Both the position numbers and the translations under genes were made by a program. Of a stretch of 64,000 nucleotides of DNA, positions 8,831-16,669 are shown piece after piece. The notes beneath the pieces are model-generated. The model was not told the DNA's origin and searched no databases. It saw only the letters and a program-made list of their open reading frames with translations. This DNA is from CAIMMJ01 sp037131955. GTDB lineage: Bacteria; Bacteroidota; Bacteroidia; UBA4408. Location of the stretch: contig JBAXQC010000007.1 of the NCBI GenBank assembly GCA_037131955.1, forward strand, positions 1-64,000. The letters are read 5' to 3'. Position 1 is the first letter of the stretch. Each line of letters opens with the position of its first letter.

Positions 8831-9088
8831 ATGGAAGAAAGGAATTTTAGAAAAGAGAGAATCGGTGTTGTTACTAGCAATAAAATGGAAAAGTCTATTG
8901 TTGTTGCAGTTGAAAGAAAAGTAAAACACGAGAAATACGGAAAGTTCTTGAAACTTACCTCTAAATTTGTTGCTCACGACGAAAAAAATGAGTGCAGCAT
9001 TGGAGATACCGTAAAAATAATGGAAACTAGACCTCTTAGTAAAAGAAAAAACTGGAGATTAGTAGAAGTAGTTGAAAAGGCTAAATAA
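8831..9088 (+). CDS. rpsQ: 30S ribosomal protein S17
   Basis: S17 is an OB-fold protein of the 30S body. The 85 residues include RKERIGVVTSNKMEKSIVV, the AHDEKNECSIGDTVKIMETRPLSKRKNWRL core, and the expected length. It sits between rpmC and rplN at the usual S10-to-spc boundary, without a promoter of its own that I can see. Confidence 0.98.
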   Translation: MEERNFRKERIGVVTSNKMEKSIVVAVERKVKHEKYGKFLKLTSKFVAHDEKNECSIGDTVKIMETRPLSKRKNWRLVEVVEKAK

Positions 9089-9109
9089 TAACATTTTAAT
9101 CATTAAACA

Positions 9110-9478
9110 GTGATACAACAAGAATCAAGGCTAACAGTAGCAGATAACAGCGGTGCAAAAGAAGTTTTGTGTATAAGAGTTCTAGGTGGAACTAAGCGTC
9201 GTTATGCTTCTGTAGGCGATAAAATAGTGGTGGCAGTAAAACATGCTTTGCCTTCAGGAAACGTTAAAAAAGGATCTGTTTCCAAAGCAGTTATAGTTAG
9301 AACTAAAAAAGAAGTGAGAAGAGCCGATGGTTCTTACATTCGTTTTGACGACAATGCTGTTGTTCTATTAAACAATACAGACGAAATTAGAGGAACTCGT
9401 ATTTTTGGACCGGTTGCTCGTGAACTGCGTGAAAAACAATTCATGAAAATAGTTTCATTAGCTCCAGAAGTACTTTAA
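9110..9478 (+). CDS. rplN: 50S ribosomal protein L14 (GTG start)
   Basis: L14 forms part of inter-subunit bridge B5/B8. The 122-residue product begins MIQQESRLTVADNSGAKE, the canonical L14 N-terminus, so translation must start at the GTG at 9110; there is no in-frame ATG in the right place. It is the only clearly non-ATG start in the translation operon and is preceded only by A/T-rich sequence. Confidence 0.97.
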   Translation: MIQQESRLTVADNSGAKEVLCIRVLGGTKRRYASVGDKIVVAVKHALPSGNVKKGSVSKAVIVRTKKEVRRADGSYIRFDDNAVVLLNNTDEIRGTRIFGPVARELREKQFMKIVSLAPEVL

Positions 9479-9489
9479 AAATTATTATT

Positions 9490-9804
9490 ATGGCCATAAA
9501 GCTAAAATTAAAAAAGGGAGATACTGTAATTGTAATTGCAGGAGACCAAAAAGGAAAACAAGGAAAAATTGTTGAAATAGACAAAGAATCTACTAGAGCT
9601 TTTGTTGAGGGTGTGAACATGGTAAAAAAGCACTCAAAACCATCTGCAAAATATCCTCAAGGAGGAGTTGTGGAAATAGCATCTTCTATACACATTTCAA
9701 ATCTTATGCTTTTAGACAATGGTAAACCAACCAAAGTAGGAAGAAAAATAGTTGAGGGCAAAAGCGTAAGAGTTGCAAAAAAATCTCAAGCAGTAATAAA
9801 GTAA
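9490..9804 (+). CDS. rplX: 50S ribosomal protein L24
   Basis: L24 initiates 50S assembly with L3. The 104 residues show the KOW motif KKGDTVIVIAGDQKGKQGKI near the N-terminus, and VEGVNMVKKHSKP. It follows rplN by 11 bp. The 47-bp gap to rplE holds a well-formed hairpin, listed separately. Confidence 0.97.
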   Translation: MAIKLKLKKGDTVIVIAGDQKGKQGKIVEIDKESTRAFVEGVNMVKKHSKPSAKYPQGGVVEIASSIHISNLMLLDNGKPTKVGRKIVEGKSVRVAKKSQAVIK

Positions 9805-9817
9805 ATAACTAATAAAT

Positions 9818-9841
9818 GTAGGATGGCCATTGCTAACCTGC
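9818..9841 (+). promoter_or_regulatory. Hairpin in the rplX-rplE gap, possible ribosomal-protein operator
   Basis: GTAGG (9818-9822) pairs with CCTGC (9837-9841), one U-G pair. After an opposed A/A mismatch, TGGC (9824-9827) pairs with GCTA (9832-9835) around a CATT loop. It ends 10 bp before rplE. In E. coli the S8 translational operator of the spc operon lies at this same gene junction. The role here is inferred from position only, as I cannot show that the S8 contact bases are present. Confidence 0.4.
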
Positions 9842-9851
9842 GCTAAATAAA

Positions 9852-10412
9852 ATGGAAACAAAAAACGTACAACCTAGGCTTAAGTTAAAATACAGAGCCG
9901 AAATTATTGCAAACCTTCAAAAGGAGTTTCAATACAAAAGCTCAATGCAAGTTCCTAAATTAGAAAAAATTTGCCTCAACCAGGGTCTTGGTATTGCTGT
10001 TGCCGATAAAAAAATTATCGACACTGCTCTTGTTGAAATGACTACCATCTCTGGTCAAAAAGCAGTATCTACAAAATCTAAAAAAGATATCTCCAACTTC
10101 AAATTAAGAAAAAATGTTCCTATCGGAGCTAAAGTTACATTAAGAGGAGATAAGATGTATGAATTTTTAGACAGACTAATTGCAGTTGCTCTTCCAAGAA
10201 TTCGTGATTTTAGAGGCGTAAATAATAAGTCATTCGACGGAAAAGGTAATTATACTTTGGGTGTAACCGAACAAATTATCTTCCCAGAAATATCAATAGA
10301 TAAAGTAAACAAAATTCTAGGTATGGACATAACTTTTGTTACTTCAGCAAAGTCTGATGCAGAAGCGTTTTCATTATTAAGAGAATTTGGAGTACCATTT
10401 AAGAAAAACTAA
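9852..10412 (+). CDS. rplE: 50S ribosomal protein L5
   Basis: L5 binds 5S rRNA and helps form the bridge to the 30S head. The 186-residue product has an N-terminal MPKLEK-type segment (MQVPKLEKICLNQGLG) and the IRDFRGVNNKSFDGKGNYTLGV core. The length is slightly greater than E. coli (179) because of the N-terminus. The gap before it holds the hairpin at 9818-9841. Confidence 0.98.
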   Translation: METKNVQPRLKLKYRAEIIANLQKEFQYKSSMQVPKLEKICLNQGLGIAVADKKIIDTALVEMTTISGQKAVSTKSKKDISNFKLRKNVPIGAKVTLRGDKMYEFLDRLIAVALPRIRDFRGVNNKSFDGKGNYTLGVTEQIIFPEISIDKVNKILGMDITFVTSAKSDAEAFSLLREFGVPFKKN

Positions 10413-10432
10413 AGAAACTAAATAGCAAAAAT

Positions 10433-10702
10433 ATGGCTAAAGAATCAATGAAAGCCCGCGAGGTAAAAAGGGCTGCGATGGTTGCAAGATATGCAGAAAA
10501 ACGTAAAGCTCTTAAAGAAGCTGGAGATTCTGTAGGTTTGCAAAAACTACCACGAAATTCTTCTCCTAACAGAATGAGAAGTAGATGTAAAATCACGGGA
10601 AGACCAAGAGGATACATGAAAATTTTTGGTGTATCTAGAAACACATTCAGAGAATTGGCATTGAACGGAAAAATTCCGGGCGTAACCAAATCAAGCTGGT
10701 AA
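10433..10702 (+). CDS. rpsN: 30S ribosomal protein S14, zinc-free (long) form
   Basis: S14 of the 30S head. The 89 residues match the long form, which lacks the two CxxC pairs of the short zinc form; only one Cys remains, in MRSRCKITGRPRGYM. The C-terminus FRELALNGKIPGVTKSSW is canonical. rpsH follows after 53 bp with a short inverted repeat in between. Confidence 0.98.
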   Translation: MAKESMKAREVKRAAMVARYAEKRKALKEAGDSVGLQKLPRNSSPNRMRSRCKITGRPRGYMKIFGVSRNTFRELALNGKIPGVTKSSW

Positions 10703-10726
10703 AAAATAATAAACACAATATAAACT

Positions 10727-10741
10727 AATCGGATATCGATT
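10727..10741 (+). promoter_or_regulatory. Short inverted repeat in the rpsN-rpsH gap
   Basis: AATCG (10727-10731) and CGATT (10737-10741) flank GATAT, 14 bp before the rpsH start. It is short and AT-rich and may be chance. I list it because the other long gaps of the operon (before rplC, rplB and rplE) also hold a hairpin. Confidence 0.25.
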
Positions 10742-10755
10742 GAAAAACAATCACA

Positions 10756-11151
10756 ATGACTGATCCTATCTCAGACTACCTAACAAGGTTAAGAAATGCT
10801 ATAAAGGCAAATCACAAAATGGTGGAAGTTCCTGCTTCAAAAATGAAAAAGGAAATCACTAAAATTCTTTTCGAAAAAGGATACATCCTTAACTACAAAT
10901 TCGAAGAAGACGCTAAACAAGGAGTTATTAAAGTGGCGTTGAAATTTAACCCAGTAACTAAACTAAGTGCAATTAAAGACTTAAGAAGGGTTAGCCGCCC
11001 AGGTTTAAGAAGATACACTGGTGTGGATACTATGCCAAGAGTATTAAACGGTCTTGGAATTGCCATCATTTCCACTTCTAAAGGTGTAATGACCGACAAG
11101 GAAGCTAAGGCTCAAAAAGTTGGTGGAGAAGTAATTTGTTACATATCTTAA
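10756..11151 (+). CDS. rpsH: 30S ribosomal protein S8
   Basis: S8 organises the 16S central domain and represses the spc operon in E. coli. The 131 residues begin MTDPISDYLTRLRNA and end with the conserved GIAIISTSKGVMTDKEAK and GGEVICYIS. It is preceded by a long A-rich stretch and followed 17 bp later by rplF. Confidence 0.98.
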   Translation: MTDPISDYLTRLRNAIKANHKMVEVPASKMKKEITKILFEKGYILNYKFEEDAKQGVIKVALKFNPVTKLSAIKDLRRVSRPGLRRYTGVDTMPRVLNGLGIAIISTSKGVMTDKEAKAQKVGGEVICYIS

Positions 11152-11157
11152 TTTAAA

Positions 11158-11163
11158 AGGAGG
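11158..11163 (+). promoter_or_regulatory. Perfect Shine-Dalgarno AGGAGG before rplF
   Basis: AGGAGG at 11158-11163 with a 5-base spacer to the rplF ATG at 11169. None of the other starts I inspected in this operon, or in rpsF-rpsR-rplI, has more than an A-rich leader. In Bacteroidota the anti-Shine-Dalgarno end of 16S rRNA is known to be occluded on the 30S, so a strong site is unusual. Confidence 0.85.
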
Positions 11164-11168
11164 AAATT

Positions 11169-11720
11169 ATGTCAAGAATCGGAAAACTTCCCTTATCTCT
11201 ACCCAAAGGTGTTGATGTAAGTACAGCCGGACAAACTGTAAAAGTTAAAGGTCCGCTAGGAGAATTAAACAGAACTTTATCCGAAGGTATTTCGGTAACA
11301 ATAGAAGATGGTATTGTAACTGTAGCAAGAGCTTCAGAACAAAAACATCACAAAGCACTACATGGTCTTTCAAGAGCGCTTATTGCAAACATGGTAAAAG
11401 GTGTTTCTGAAGGATTTTCTACTGAACAAGAATTAGTAGGTGTAGGGTATAGAGCTGCAAACACAGGAAACTTGTTAGAATTAACTTTAGGTTTCTCTCA
11501 CAACGTTGCATTTGAATTGCCAAAAGAGATAAAAATAGAAACTAAAACAGAAAGAGGTAAAAACCCAACCATCATCTTAAAGGCAATTGACAATGAATTG
11601 CTTGGACAAGTTGCTGCAAAAATAAGAAGCTTCCGTCCACCTGAGCCTTACAAAGGAAAAGGTATTAAGTTTGCGGGAGAAGTTCTTCGCAGAAAAGCTG
11701 GTAAGTCTGCTGGTAAATAA
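11169..11720 (+). CDS. rplF: 50S ribosomal protein L6
   Basis: L6 lies near the sarcin-ricin loop and factor-binding site. The 183 residues begin MSRIGKLPLSLPKGV, carry VKGPLGEL and LSRALIANMVKGVSEGF, and finish with FRPPEPYKGKGIKFAGEVLRRKAGKSAGK. The length is typical. Its start is the only one in the operon with a perfect AGGAGG. Confidence 0.98.
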   Translation: MSRIGKLPLSLPKGVDVSTAGQTVKVKGPLGELNRTLSEGISVTIEDGIVTVARASEQKHHKALHGLSRALIANMVKGVSEGFSTEQELVGVGYRAANTGNLLELTLGFSHNVAFELPKEIKIETKTERGKNPTIILKAIDNELLGQVAAKIRSFRPPEPYKGKGIKFAGEVLRRKAGKSAGK

Positions 11721-11738
11721 TTTATAAAAGTAATTGTC

Positions 11739-12095
11739 ATGGCTATAACAAAAGAATATAGAAGAACACGAATTAAGAAAAGAATTCGTAAGGTAGTTAC
11801 CGGTGATGCCGGAGCTCCAAGAATGTCTGTTTTTAGAAGTAATAAACAAATTTACGTCCAATTAATAGACGATGTTGCTGGAAAAACAATAGTTGCAGCA
11901 AGCTCAAAAATTGCAGACATTGCAGGAAAAAAAGTAACAAAAATTGAACAAGCTCAACTGGTTGGTAAATTAGTAGCAGAAAAAGCGCTTGCAGAAAAAA
12001 TCACTAGCGTAAGATTCGACAGAAACGGATACTTGTATCACGGTAGAGTAAAGGCTTTAGCAGAAGCAGCAAGAGAAGGTGGATTACAATTTTAA
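11739..12095 (+). CDS. rplR: 50S ribosomal protein L18
   Basis: L18 binds 5S rRNA together with L5. The 118-residue product has an Arg/Lys-rich N-terminus (RRTRIKKRIRKVV), PRMSVFRSNKQIYVQLID, and the C-terminal FDRNGYLYHGRVKALAEAAREGGLQF. It follows rplF by 18 bp and precedes rpsE by 16 bp. Confidence 0.98.
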   Translation: MAITKEYRRTRIKKRIRKVVTGDAGAPRMSVFRSNKQIYVQLIDDVAGKTIVAASSKIADIAGKKVTKIEQAQLVGKLVAEKALAEKITSVRFDRNGYLYHGRVKALAEAAREGGLQF

Positions 12096-12111
12096 TCAGA
12101 AAATTTAAAAC

Positions 12112-12627
12112 ATGTCAGTAAATTCAAAAAAAGTAAGGTCAAGCGATATTGAACTTAAAGATAAATTAGTTTCGGTACAAAGAGTTACCAAAGTAACCAA
12201 AGGAGGAAGAACTTTTAGTTTCTCTGCAATTGTTGTAGTAGGAAACGAAAAGGGAGTTGTTGGATACGGTTTAGGTAAAGCAAAAGAAGTAACCGACGCA
12301 ATATCAAAAGGCATTGAAGATGCAAAGAAAAACATGATTAAAGTACCAATTCTTCATGGTACTGTTCCTCACGAACAATACGGAAGATACGGTGGAGCTA
12401 GAGTTTTCCTTAAGCCTGCTGCTCATGGTACTGGTGTAATTGCAGGTGGTGCAATGAGAGCTGTTTTAGAAAGCGTTGGTGTAACAGATGTATTGGCCAA
12501 ATCAAAAGGCTCTTCTAACCCACACAACGTTGTTAAAGCAACTATAGATGCTTTAGAACAAATGAGAGATGCTATTGCTATTTCTCAACAAAGAGGAATT
12601 TCTTTAGACAGAGTATTTAACGGTTAA
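12112..12627 (+). CDS. rpsE: 30S ribosomal protein S5
   Basis: S5 contributes to decoding accuracy and mRNA entry. The 171 residues contain the dsRNA-binding-like N-domain (LVSVQRVTKVTKGGRTFSFSA, VVGNEKGVVGYGLGKAKEV) and the C-domain (GVIAGGAMRAVLESVGVTDVLAKSKGSSNPHNVVKAT). No truncation is seen. rpmD follows after 11 bp. Confidence 0.98.
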   Translation: MSVNSKKVRSSDIELKDKLVSVQRVTKVTKGGRTFSFSAIVVVGNEKGVVGYGLGKAKEVTDAISKGIEDAKKNMIKVPILHGTVPHEQYGRYGGARVFLKPAAHGTGVIAGGAMRAVLESVGVTDVLAKSKGSSNPHNVVKATIDALEQMRDAIAISQQRGISLDRVFNG

Positions 12628-12638
12628 TACCAGAAATT

Positions 12639-12815
12639 ATGGAAAAGATAAAAATTAAACAAGTTAAAAGTGGAATAGACAGACCCGAAAGGCAAAAACG
12701 TACTTTAAAAGCTCTTGGTTTTTCAAAAATGAACCAAGTAATTGAAGTAACTAAATCGCCAGCAGTTGAGGGAATGATAAAGAAAATTAGTCATTTGGTA
12801 ACCATATTAGAATAA
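12639..12815 (+). CDS. rpmD: 50S ribosomal protein L30
   Basis: Short 58-residue gene between rpsE and rplO. The product begins MEKIKIKQVKSGI, continues with RPERQKRTLKALGFSKMNQ and ends KKISHLVTILE, a full-length L30 fold. Some bacterial lineages lack L30; this one keeps it. The rplO ATG lies 4 bp after its stop. Confidence 0.97.
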   Translation: MEKIKIKQVKSGIDRPERQKRTLKALGFSKMNQVIEVTKSPAVEGMIKKISHLVTILE

Positions 12816-12819
12816 TAAA

Positions 12820-13266
12820 ATGGATTTAAATAGTTTAAAGCCTGCTGAAGGCTCAACAAAAAACAGAAAAAGAATTGGCCGTGGTCAAGGTTCAGGTAGA
12901 GGTGGCACTTCAACAAGAGGTCACAAAGGTGCTAAATCAAGATCAGGCTACTCTTCAAAAGTAGGATTTGAAGGAGGTCAAATGCCTTTGCAAAGACGTG
13001 TTCCAAAATTTGGATTCAAAAACATAAACAGAGTTGAATACAATGGAATTAATCTTGATGCAATTCAAAAACTAGTTGAAGCAAAAAATATTTCCAAAAT
13101 TGATCACCTAGTATTGGTTGAAAATGGATTGGCTTCAAAAAAAGACCTGGTTAAAATTTTAGGCAGGGGAGAACTAAAAGCAAAAGTTGAAGTTACAGCT
13201 CACGCTTTTTCTCAAACAGCAAAAAACGCAATAGAAACTTTAGGTGGCTCTGCCACAACACTGTGA
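12820..13266 (+). CDS. rplO: 50S ribosomal protein L15
   Basis: L15 is a core 50S assembly protein. The 148 residues begin MDLNSLKPAEGSTKNRKRIGRG, with the Gly/Arg-rich extended N-terminus GSGRGGTSTRGHKGAKSRSG, GFEGGQMPLQRRVPKFGF, and a globular C-terminal part. It is followed 11 bp later by secY, as in most bacteria. Confidence 0.98.
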   Translation: MDLNSLKPAEGSTKNRKRIGRGQGSGRGGTSTRGHKGAKSRSGYSSKVGFEGGQMPLQRRVPKFGFKNINRVEYNGINLDAIQKLVEAKNISKIDHLVLVENGLASKKDLVKILGRGELKAKVEVTAHAFSQTAKNAIETLGGSATTL

Positions 13267-13277
13267 TTTAATCTTCT

Positions 13278-14618
13278 ATGAAGAATTTTATTCAAACAAT
13301 AAAAAATATTTTTAGTATCGAAGACCTTAGGATTAGAATTCTAAACACCTTAGGTTTTCTGCTAATTTATAGGTTAGGTTCTTTTGTAACCTTACCTGGT
13401 GTTGATTCAGTTGCCCTTGAGCAACTAAAAGGCGATCCAGAAGGATTGGCCGGTTTAATTAACATTTTTGCAGGTGGTGCATTTTCTCGTGCTTCCATTT
13501 TTGCATTAGGTATTATGCCCTACATTTCTGCTTCAATTGTAATGCAATTGTTAGGAATGGCTGTTCCACATTTTCAAAGACTTCAAAGAGAAGGCGACAG
13601 TGGCAGGAAAAAAATTAACCAATACACAAGAATGTTAACCGTTGTAGTTACCTTGTTGCAAGCACCGGGTTATATTGCTTCTCAAATACCTAAAGAAGCC
13701 ATAAACGAAAACATTTCTATGTTTTGGCTTTCTTCAATGATTATTCTTACTGCAGGAACTATGTTCATTATGTGGTTAGGAGAGAAAATCACCGACAGAG
13801 GTATTGGAAACGGTATTTCATTAATCATCATGATTGGTATTATCGCAAATCTTCCAGTAGCATTTATACAAGAATTTGTTGCTAGACTAGAAAACCAAGG
13901 TGGTGGATTAGTAATATTACTGATTGAATTAGTTGTACTTTTCTTGATTATTGTGGTATCCATCTTATTGGTTCAAGGAACGAGAAAAATTCCTGTTCAA
14001 TTTGCAAAGAAAATTGTTGGAAACAAGCAATACGGTGGAGTTCGTCAGTATATACCTTTAAAAGTGAATGCTGCAGGGGTTATGCCAATAATCTTTGCTC
14101 AAGCAATTATGTTTATTCCATTAACTATTGCAGGTTTTGCTCAATCAGAATCAATGAGCGGATTTGTAGCAACTTTTAGCGATTACACAGGCTTTTGGCA
14201 TAATTTTACTTTTGCCTTATTAATAATTGTGTTTACTTATTTCTACACGGCTATCACCATCAATCCAAATCAAATGGCCGATGACATGAAGAGAAACGGT
14301 GGTTTTATTCCCGGCGTTAAACCCGGCAAAAAAACAGCAGAGTTTATTGATAATGTGATGAGCAGAATAACATTACCGGGCTCAATATTCTTAGCATTTG
14401 TGGCAATTTTGCCAGCATTTGCAACCAAAGCAGGAATAAACGCTCAGTTTGCTCACTTCTATGGTGGAACTTCTTTACTAATTTTGGTAGGTGTTGTTTT
14501 AGATACCTTGCAGCAAATAGAAAGTCATTTGTTGATGAGACACTATGACGGATTAATGAAGACTGGTAGAATAAAAGGAAGAAATGTAGCTAACTCAGCA
14601 GTTAGTTACGCAGGATAA
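13278..14618 (+). CDS. secY: Protein translocase subunit SecY
   Basis: Channel subunit of the Sec translocon in the inner membrane. The 446 residues show about ten hydrophobic segments, an N-terminal cytoplasmic helix (IRILNTLGFLLIYRLGSFV), GIMPYISASIVMQLL in the TM2 region, and the basic cytoplasmic loop KKIVGNKQYGGVRQYIPLKVN. The C-terminal loop includes NPNQMADDMKRNGGFIPGVKPG. The T9SS cargo and outer-membrane proteins elsewhere in the window would all pass through it. Confidence 0.98.
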   Translation: MKNFIQTIKNIFSIEDLRIRILNTLGFLLIYRLGSFVTLPGVDSVALEQLKGDPEGLAGLINIFAGGAFSRASIFALGIMPYISASIVMQLLGMAVPHFQRLQREGDSGRKKINQYTRMLTVVVTLLQAPGYIASQIPKEAINENISMFWLSSMIILTAGTMFIMWLGEKITDRGIGNGISLIIMIGIIANLPVAFIQEFVARLENQGGGLVILLIELVVLFLIIVVSILLVQGTRKIPVQFAKKIVGNKQYGGVRQYIPLKVNAAGVMPIIFAQAIMFIPLTIAGFAQSESMSGFVATFSDYTGFWHNFTFALLIIVFTYFYTAITINPNQMADDMKRNGGFIPGVKPGKKTAEFIDNVMSRITLPGSIFLAFVAILPAFATKAGINAQFAHFYGGTSLLILVGVVLDTLQQIESHLLMRHYDGLMKTGRIKGRNVANSAVSYAG

Positions 14619-14634
14619 TACTTTTTGGTTTAGT

Positions 14635-15408
14635 ATGATATACTACAAAACCAAAGAGGAAATTGAACTCATTAGAGAAAGTTCTTTACTTGTAGGAAAA
14701 ACAATTGCAGAAGTTGCAAAATCAATAAAACCAGGTGTAACAACACTTCAGTTAGATTCAATTGCCGAGCAGTTCATTAAGGACCATAATGCTAAGCCCT
14801 CATTTTTAGGCTACAGCGGTTTCCCTAACAGCTTGTGTATATCTGTAAACGATGTAGTTGTTCACGGTATTCCTTCTAAATATGTTATTAAAGAAGGAGA
14901 CATTATTTCTGTTGACTGTGGAGTTTTTAAAAACGGTTTTCATGGCGACTCTGCTTATTCATTTGCAGTTGGAGAGGTGGGCGAAGACAAAAGAAAATTA
15001 CTTGCTGTTACCTTGGAATCGCTGCTAAAGGGAATAGAAAAAGTAAAAGTAGGCAACAGAATTGGAGACGTATCTTTTGCGGTTCAACAACACGCCGAAG
15101 CCAATGGATACGGAGTAGTAAGAGAATTGGTTGGGCATGGCTTGGGAAAAGATTTGCACGAAAAGCCAGAAGTTCCAAATTTTGGGAAACAAGGCAGAGG
15201 GCAAAAAATCTTGGAAGGATTGGTAATAGCAATTGAACCAATGATTAACATGGGAACAAAAAATGTAGTGCACGAAAATGATGGTTGGACAATTAGAACA
15301 CAAGACAGAAAAGTATCTGCACATTTTGAACACACGGTGGCAGTTACATCAAATGGAGTTGATGTTTTATCAAGTTTTGAGGAAATAGAAAAAGTAATTA
15401 ATAAATAA
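14635..15408 (+). CDS. map: Methionine aminopeptidase, type I
   Basis: Removes the initiator methionine from nascent proteins. The 257-residue product has the pita-bread metal site: VVHGIPS, the metal-ligand aspartates in ISVDCGVF and GFHGDSAYSF, the His in LVGHGLGKDLHE, and glutamates in AIEPMI and FEHTVAV. It lacks an N-terminal zinc-finger extension (type Ia). Its place between secY and infA is typical. Confidence 0.98.
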   Translation: MIYYKTKEEIELIRESSLLVGKTIAEVAKSIKPGVTTLQLDSIAEQFIKDHNAKPSFLGYSGFPNSLCISVNDVVVHGIPSKYVIKEGDIISVDCGVFKNGFHGDSAYSFAVGEVGEDKRKLLAVTLESLLKGIEKVKVGNRIGDVSFAVQQHAEANGYGVVRELVGHGLGKDLHEKPEVPNFGKQGRGQKILEGLVIAIEPMINMGTKNVVHENDGWTIRTQDRKVSAHFEHTVAVTSNGVDVLSSFEEIEKVINK

Positions 15409-15431
15409 AAAGAAAAAACTAACAAAGAAGT

Positions 15432-15650
15432 ATGGCTAAACAGTCTTCCATTGAACAAGACGGAACAATAATCGAGGCATTGTCAAATGCCATGTTTAGA
15501 GTTGAGTTGGAAAATGGACACGTAATTACTGCTCATATTTCAGGCAAAATGAGGATGAATTATATAAAAATTCTTCCCGGTGATAAAGTAAAAGTAGAAA
15601 TGAGTCCTTATGATTTAACAAAAGGAAGAATTTCTTTCAGATATAAATAA
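15432..15650 (+). CDS. infA: Translation initiation factor IF-1
   Basis: IF-1 occupies the 30S A site during initiation. The 72 residues show the S1-like OB fold: IEQDGTIIEALSNAMFRVEL, HISGKMRMNYIKILPGDKV and DLTKGRISFRYK. It is followed after 53 bp by rpmJ. Confidence 0.98.
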   Translation: MAKQSSIEQDGTIIEALSNAMFRVELENGHVITAHISGKMRMNYIKILPGDKVKVEMSPYDLTKGRISFRYK

Positions 15651-15670
15651 GAATAATTAAAAAAAATTTT

Positions 15671-15678
15671 TAACTTCG
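15671..15678 (+). promoter_or_regulatory. Possible internal promoter before rpmJ (-7 box only)
   Basis: TAACTTCG at 15671-15678 resembles the TAnnTTTG box, in the AT-rich infA-rpmJ gap 26 bp before the rpmJ start. No TTG is found about 19 bp upstream, so the call is weak. It might give extra transcription of the alpha-operon part. Confidence 0.3.
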
Positions 15679-15703
15679 CACACTTTTTTAAAAAGGTATA
15701 ACA

Positions 15704-15820
15704 ATGAAAGTCAGATCATCCATCAAAAAACGCAGCGTAGATTGCAAAATAGTACGCAGAAAAGGACGTTTGTACGTGATAAACAAAAAGAATCCTAAAT
15801 TCAAACAACGTCAAGGTTAA
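15704..15820 (+). CDS. rpmJ: 50S ribosomal protein L36, zinc-free form
   Basis: The 38-residue product begins MKVRSSIKKRSVDCKIVRR and ends KKNPKFKQRQG. It matches L36 in size and position. The zinc form uses three Cys and one His; here only one Cys (residue 14) remains and no His, so it should not bind zinc. It opens the alpha block before rpsM. Confidence 0.95.
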   Translation: MKVRSSIKKRSVDCKIVRRKGRLYVINKKNPKFKQRQG

Positions 15821-15840
15821 TATTTAATTTATAGAAAATT

Positions 15841-16218
15841 ATGGCAAGAATTGCTGGTATAGACATTCCTAAAAACAAAAGAGGCGAAATAGCCCTTACA
15901 TACATTTATGGTATTGGAAGAAGCACCGCTCAAAAAATACTTAACGAAGCAGGTGTTGACTGGAACGCTAAAGTAACAGATTGGAACGATGATCAACTGA
16001 ACAAAATTAGAGGTTTTATAACTGACAATGTTAAAGTTGAAGGCTCTTTGCGTTCTGAAGTACAGTTGAGCATAAAAAGATTGATGGACATTGGTTGCTA
16101 TAGAGGTGTAAGACACCGCAGTGGTTTGCCTGTTAGAGGGCAAACTACCAAAAACAATGCAAGAACTAGAAAAGGTAAAAAGAAAACAGTTGCAAACAAG
16201 AAAAAAGCAACTAAATAA
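15841..16218 (+). CDS. rpsM: 30S ribosomal protein S13
   Basis: S13 of the 30S head contacts the P-site tRNA and bridges to L5. The 125 residues carry IAGIDIPKNKRGEIALTYIYGIG, the central helix-two-turn-helix, and the basic C-terminal tail RHRSGLPVRGQTTKNNARTRKG that reaches the decoding centre. The extreme C-terminus is very Lys-rich. Confidence 0.98.
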   Translation: MARIAGIDIPKNKRGEIALTYIYGIGRSTAQKILNEAGVDWNAKVTDWNDDQLNKIRGFITDNVKVEGSLRSEVQLSIKRLMDIGCYRGVRHRSGLPVRGQTTKNNARTRKGKKKTVANKKKATK

Positions 16219-16239
16219 TAATTAATTTATTTTAATTTA

Positions 16240-16644
16240 ATGGCAAAACAACAAAATTCGGCTGCTGCTAAAGTAACGAAGAAAAGAGTGGTAAAAGTTG
16301 AAGCTTCTGGTGAAGCTCATATTAATGCTACCTTCAACAACATCATCATCACCCTTACCAACCACAGTGGCGAAGCAATTTCTTGGGCTTCTGCTGGTAA
16401 AATGGGTTTTAAAGGTTCTAAGAAAAACACTCCTTACGCTGCCCAACTAGCTGCAACAGACTGTTCTAAAGTTGCATTTGATGCCGGCTTAAGAAAAGTT
16501 AAAGTTTATGTTAAAGGTCCGGGTGCAGGAAGAGAGTCTGCAATTAGAACCATTCACAATGCAGGAATTGAGGTTACTGAAATTGTAGATATTACCCCAA
16601 TACCTCACAACGGTTGTCGCCCTCCAAAAAGAAGAAGGGTTTAA
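16240..16644 (+). CDS. rpsK: 30S ribosomal protein S11
   Basis: S11 forms part of the mRNA exit channel on the platform. The 134-residue product has GEAHINATFNNIIITLTN, GFKGSKKNTPYAAQLAA and the C-terminal DITPIPHNGCRPPKRRRV. The N-terminus is a Lys/Val-rich extension of about 20 residues. Confidence 0.98.
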   Translation: MAKQQNSAAAKVTKKRVVKVEASGEAHINATFNNIIITLTNHSGEAISWASAGKMGFKGSKKNTPYAAQLAATDCSKVAFDAGLRKVKVYVKGPGAGRESAIRTIHNAGIEVTEIVDITPIPHNGCRPPKRRRV

Positions 16645-16669
16645 TTTTAACACTAATATTTTTTAAGAA

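Noticed and set aside
15008..15458. Three overlapping minus-strand frames opposite map
   Set aside because: map is complete and conserved in the plus frame; the reverse frames lack any family signature.
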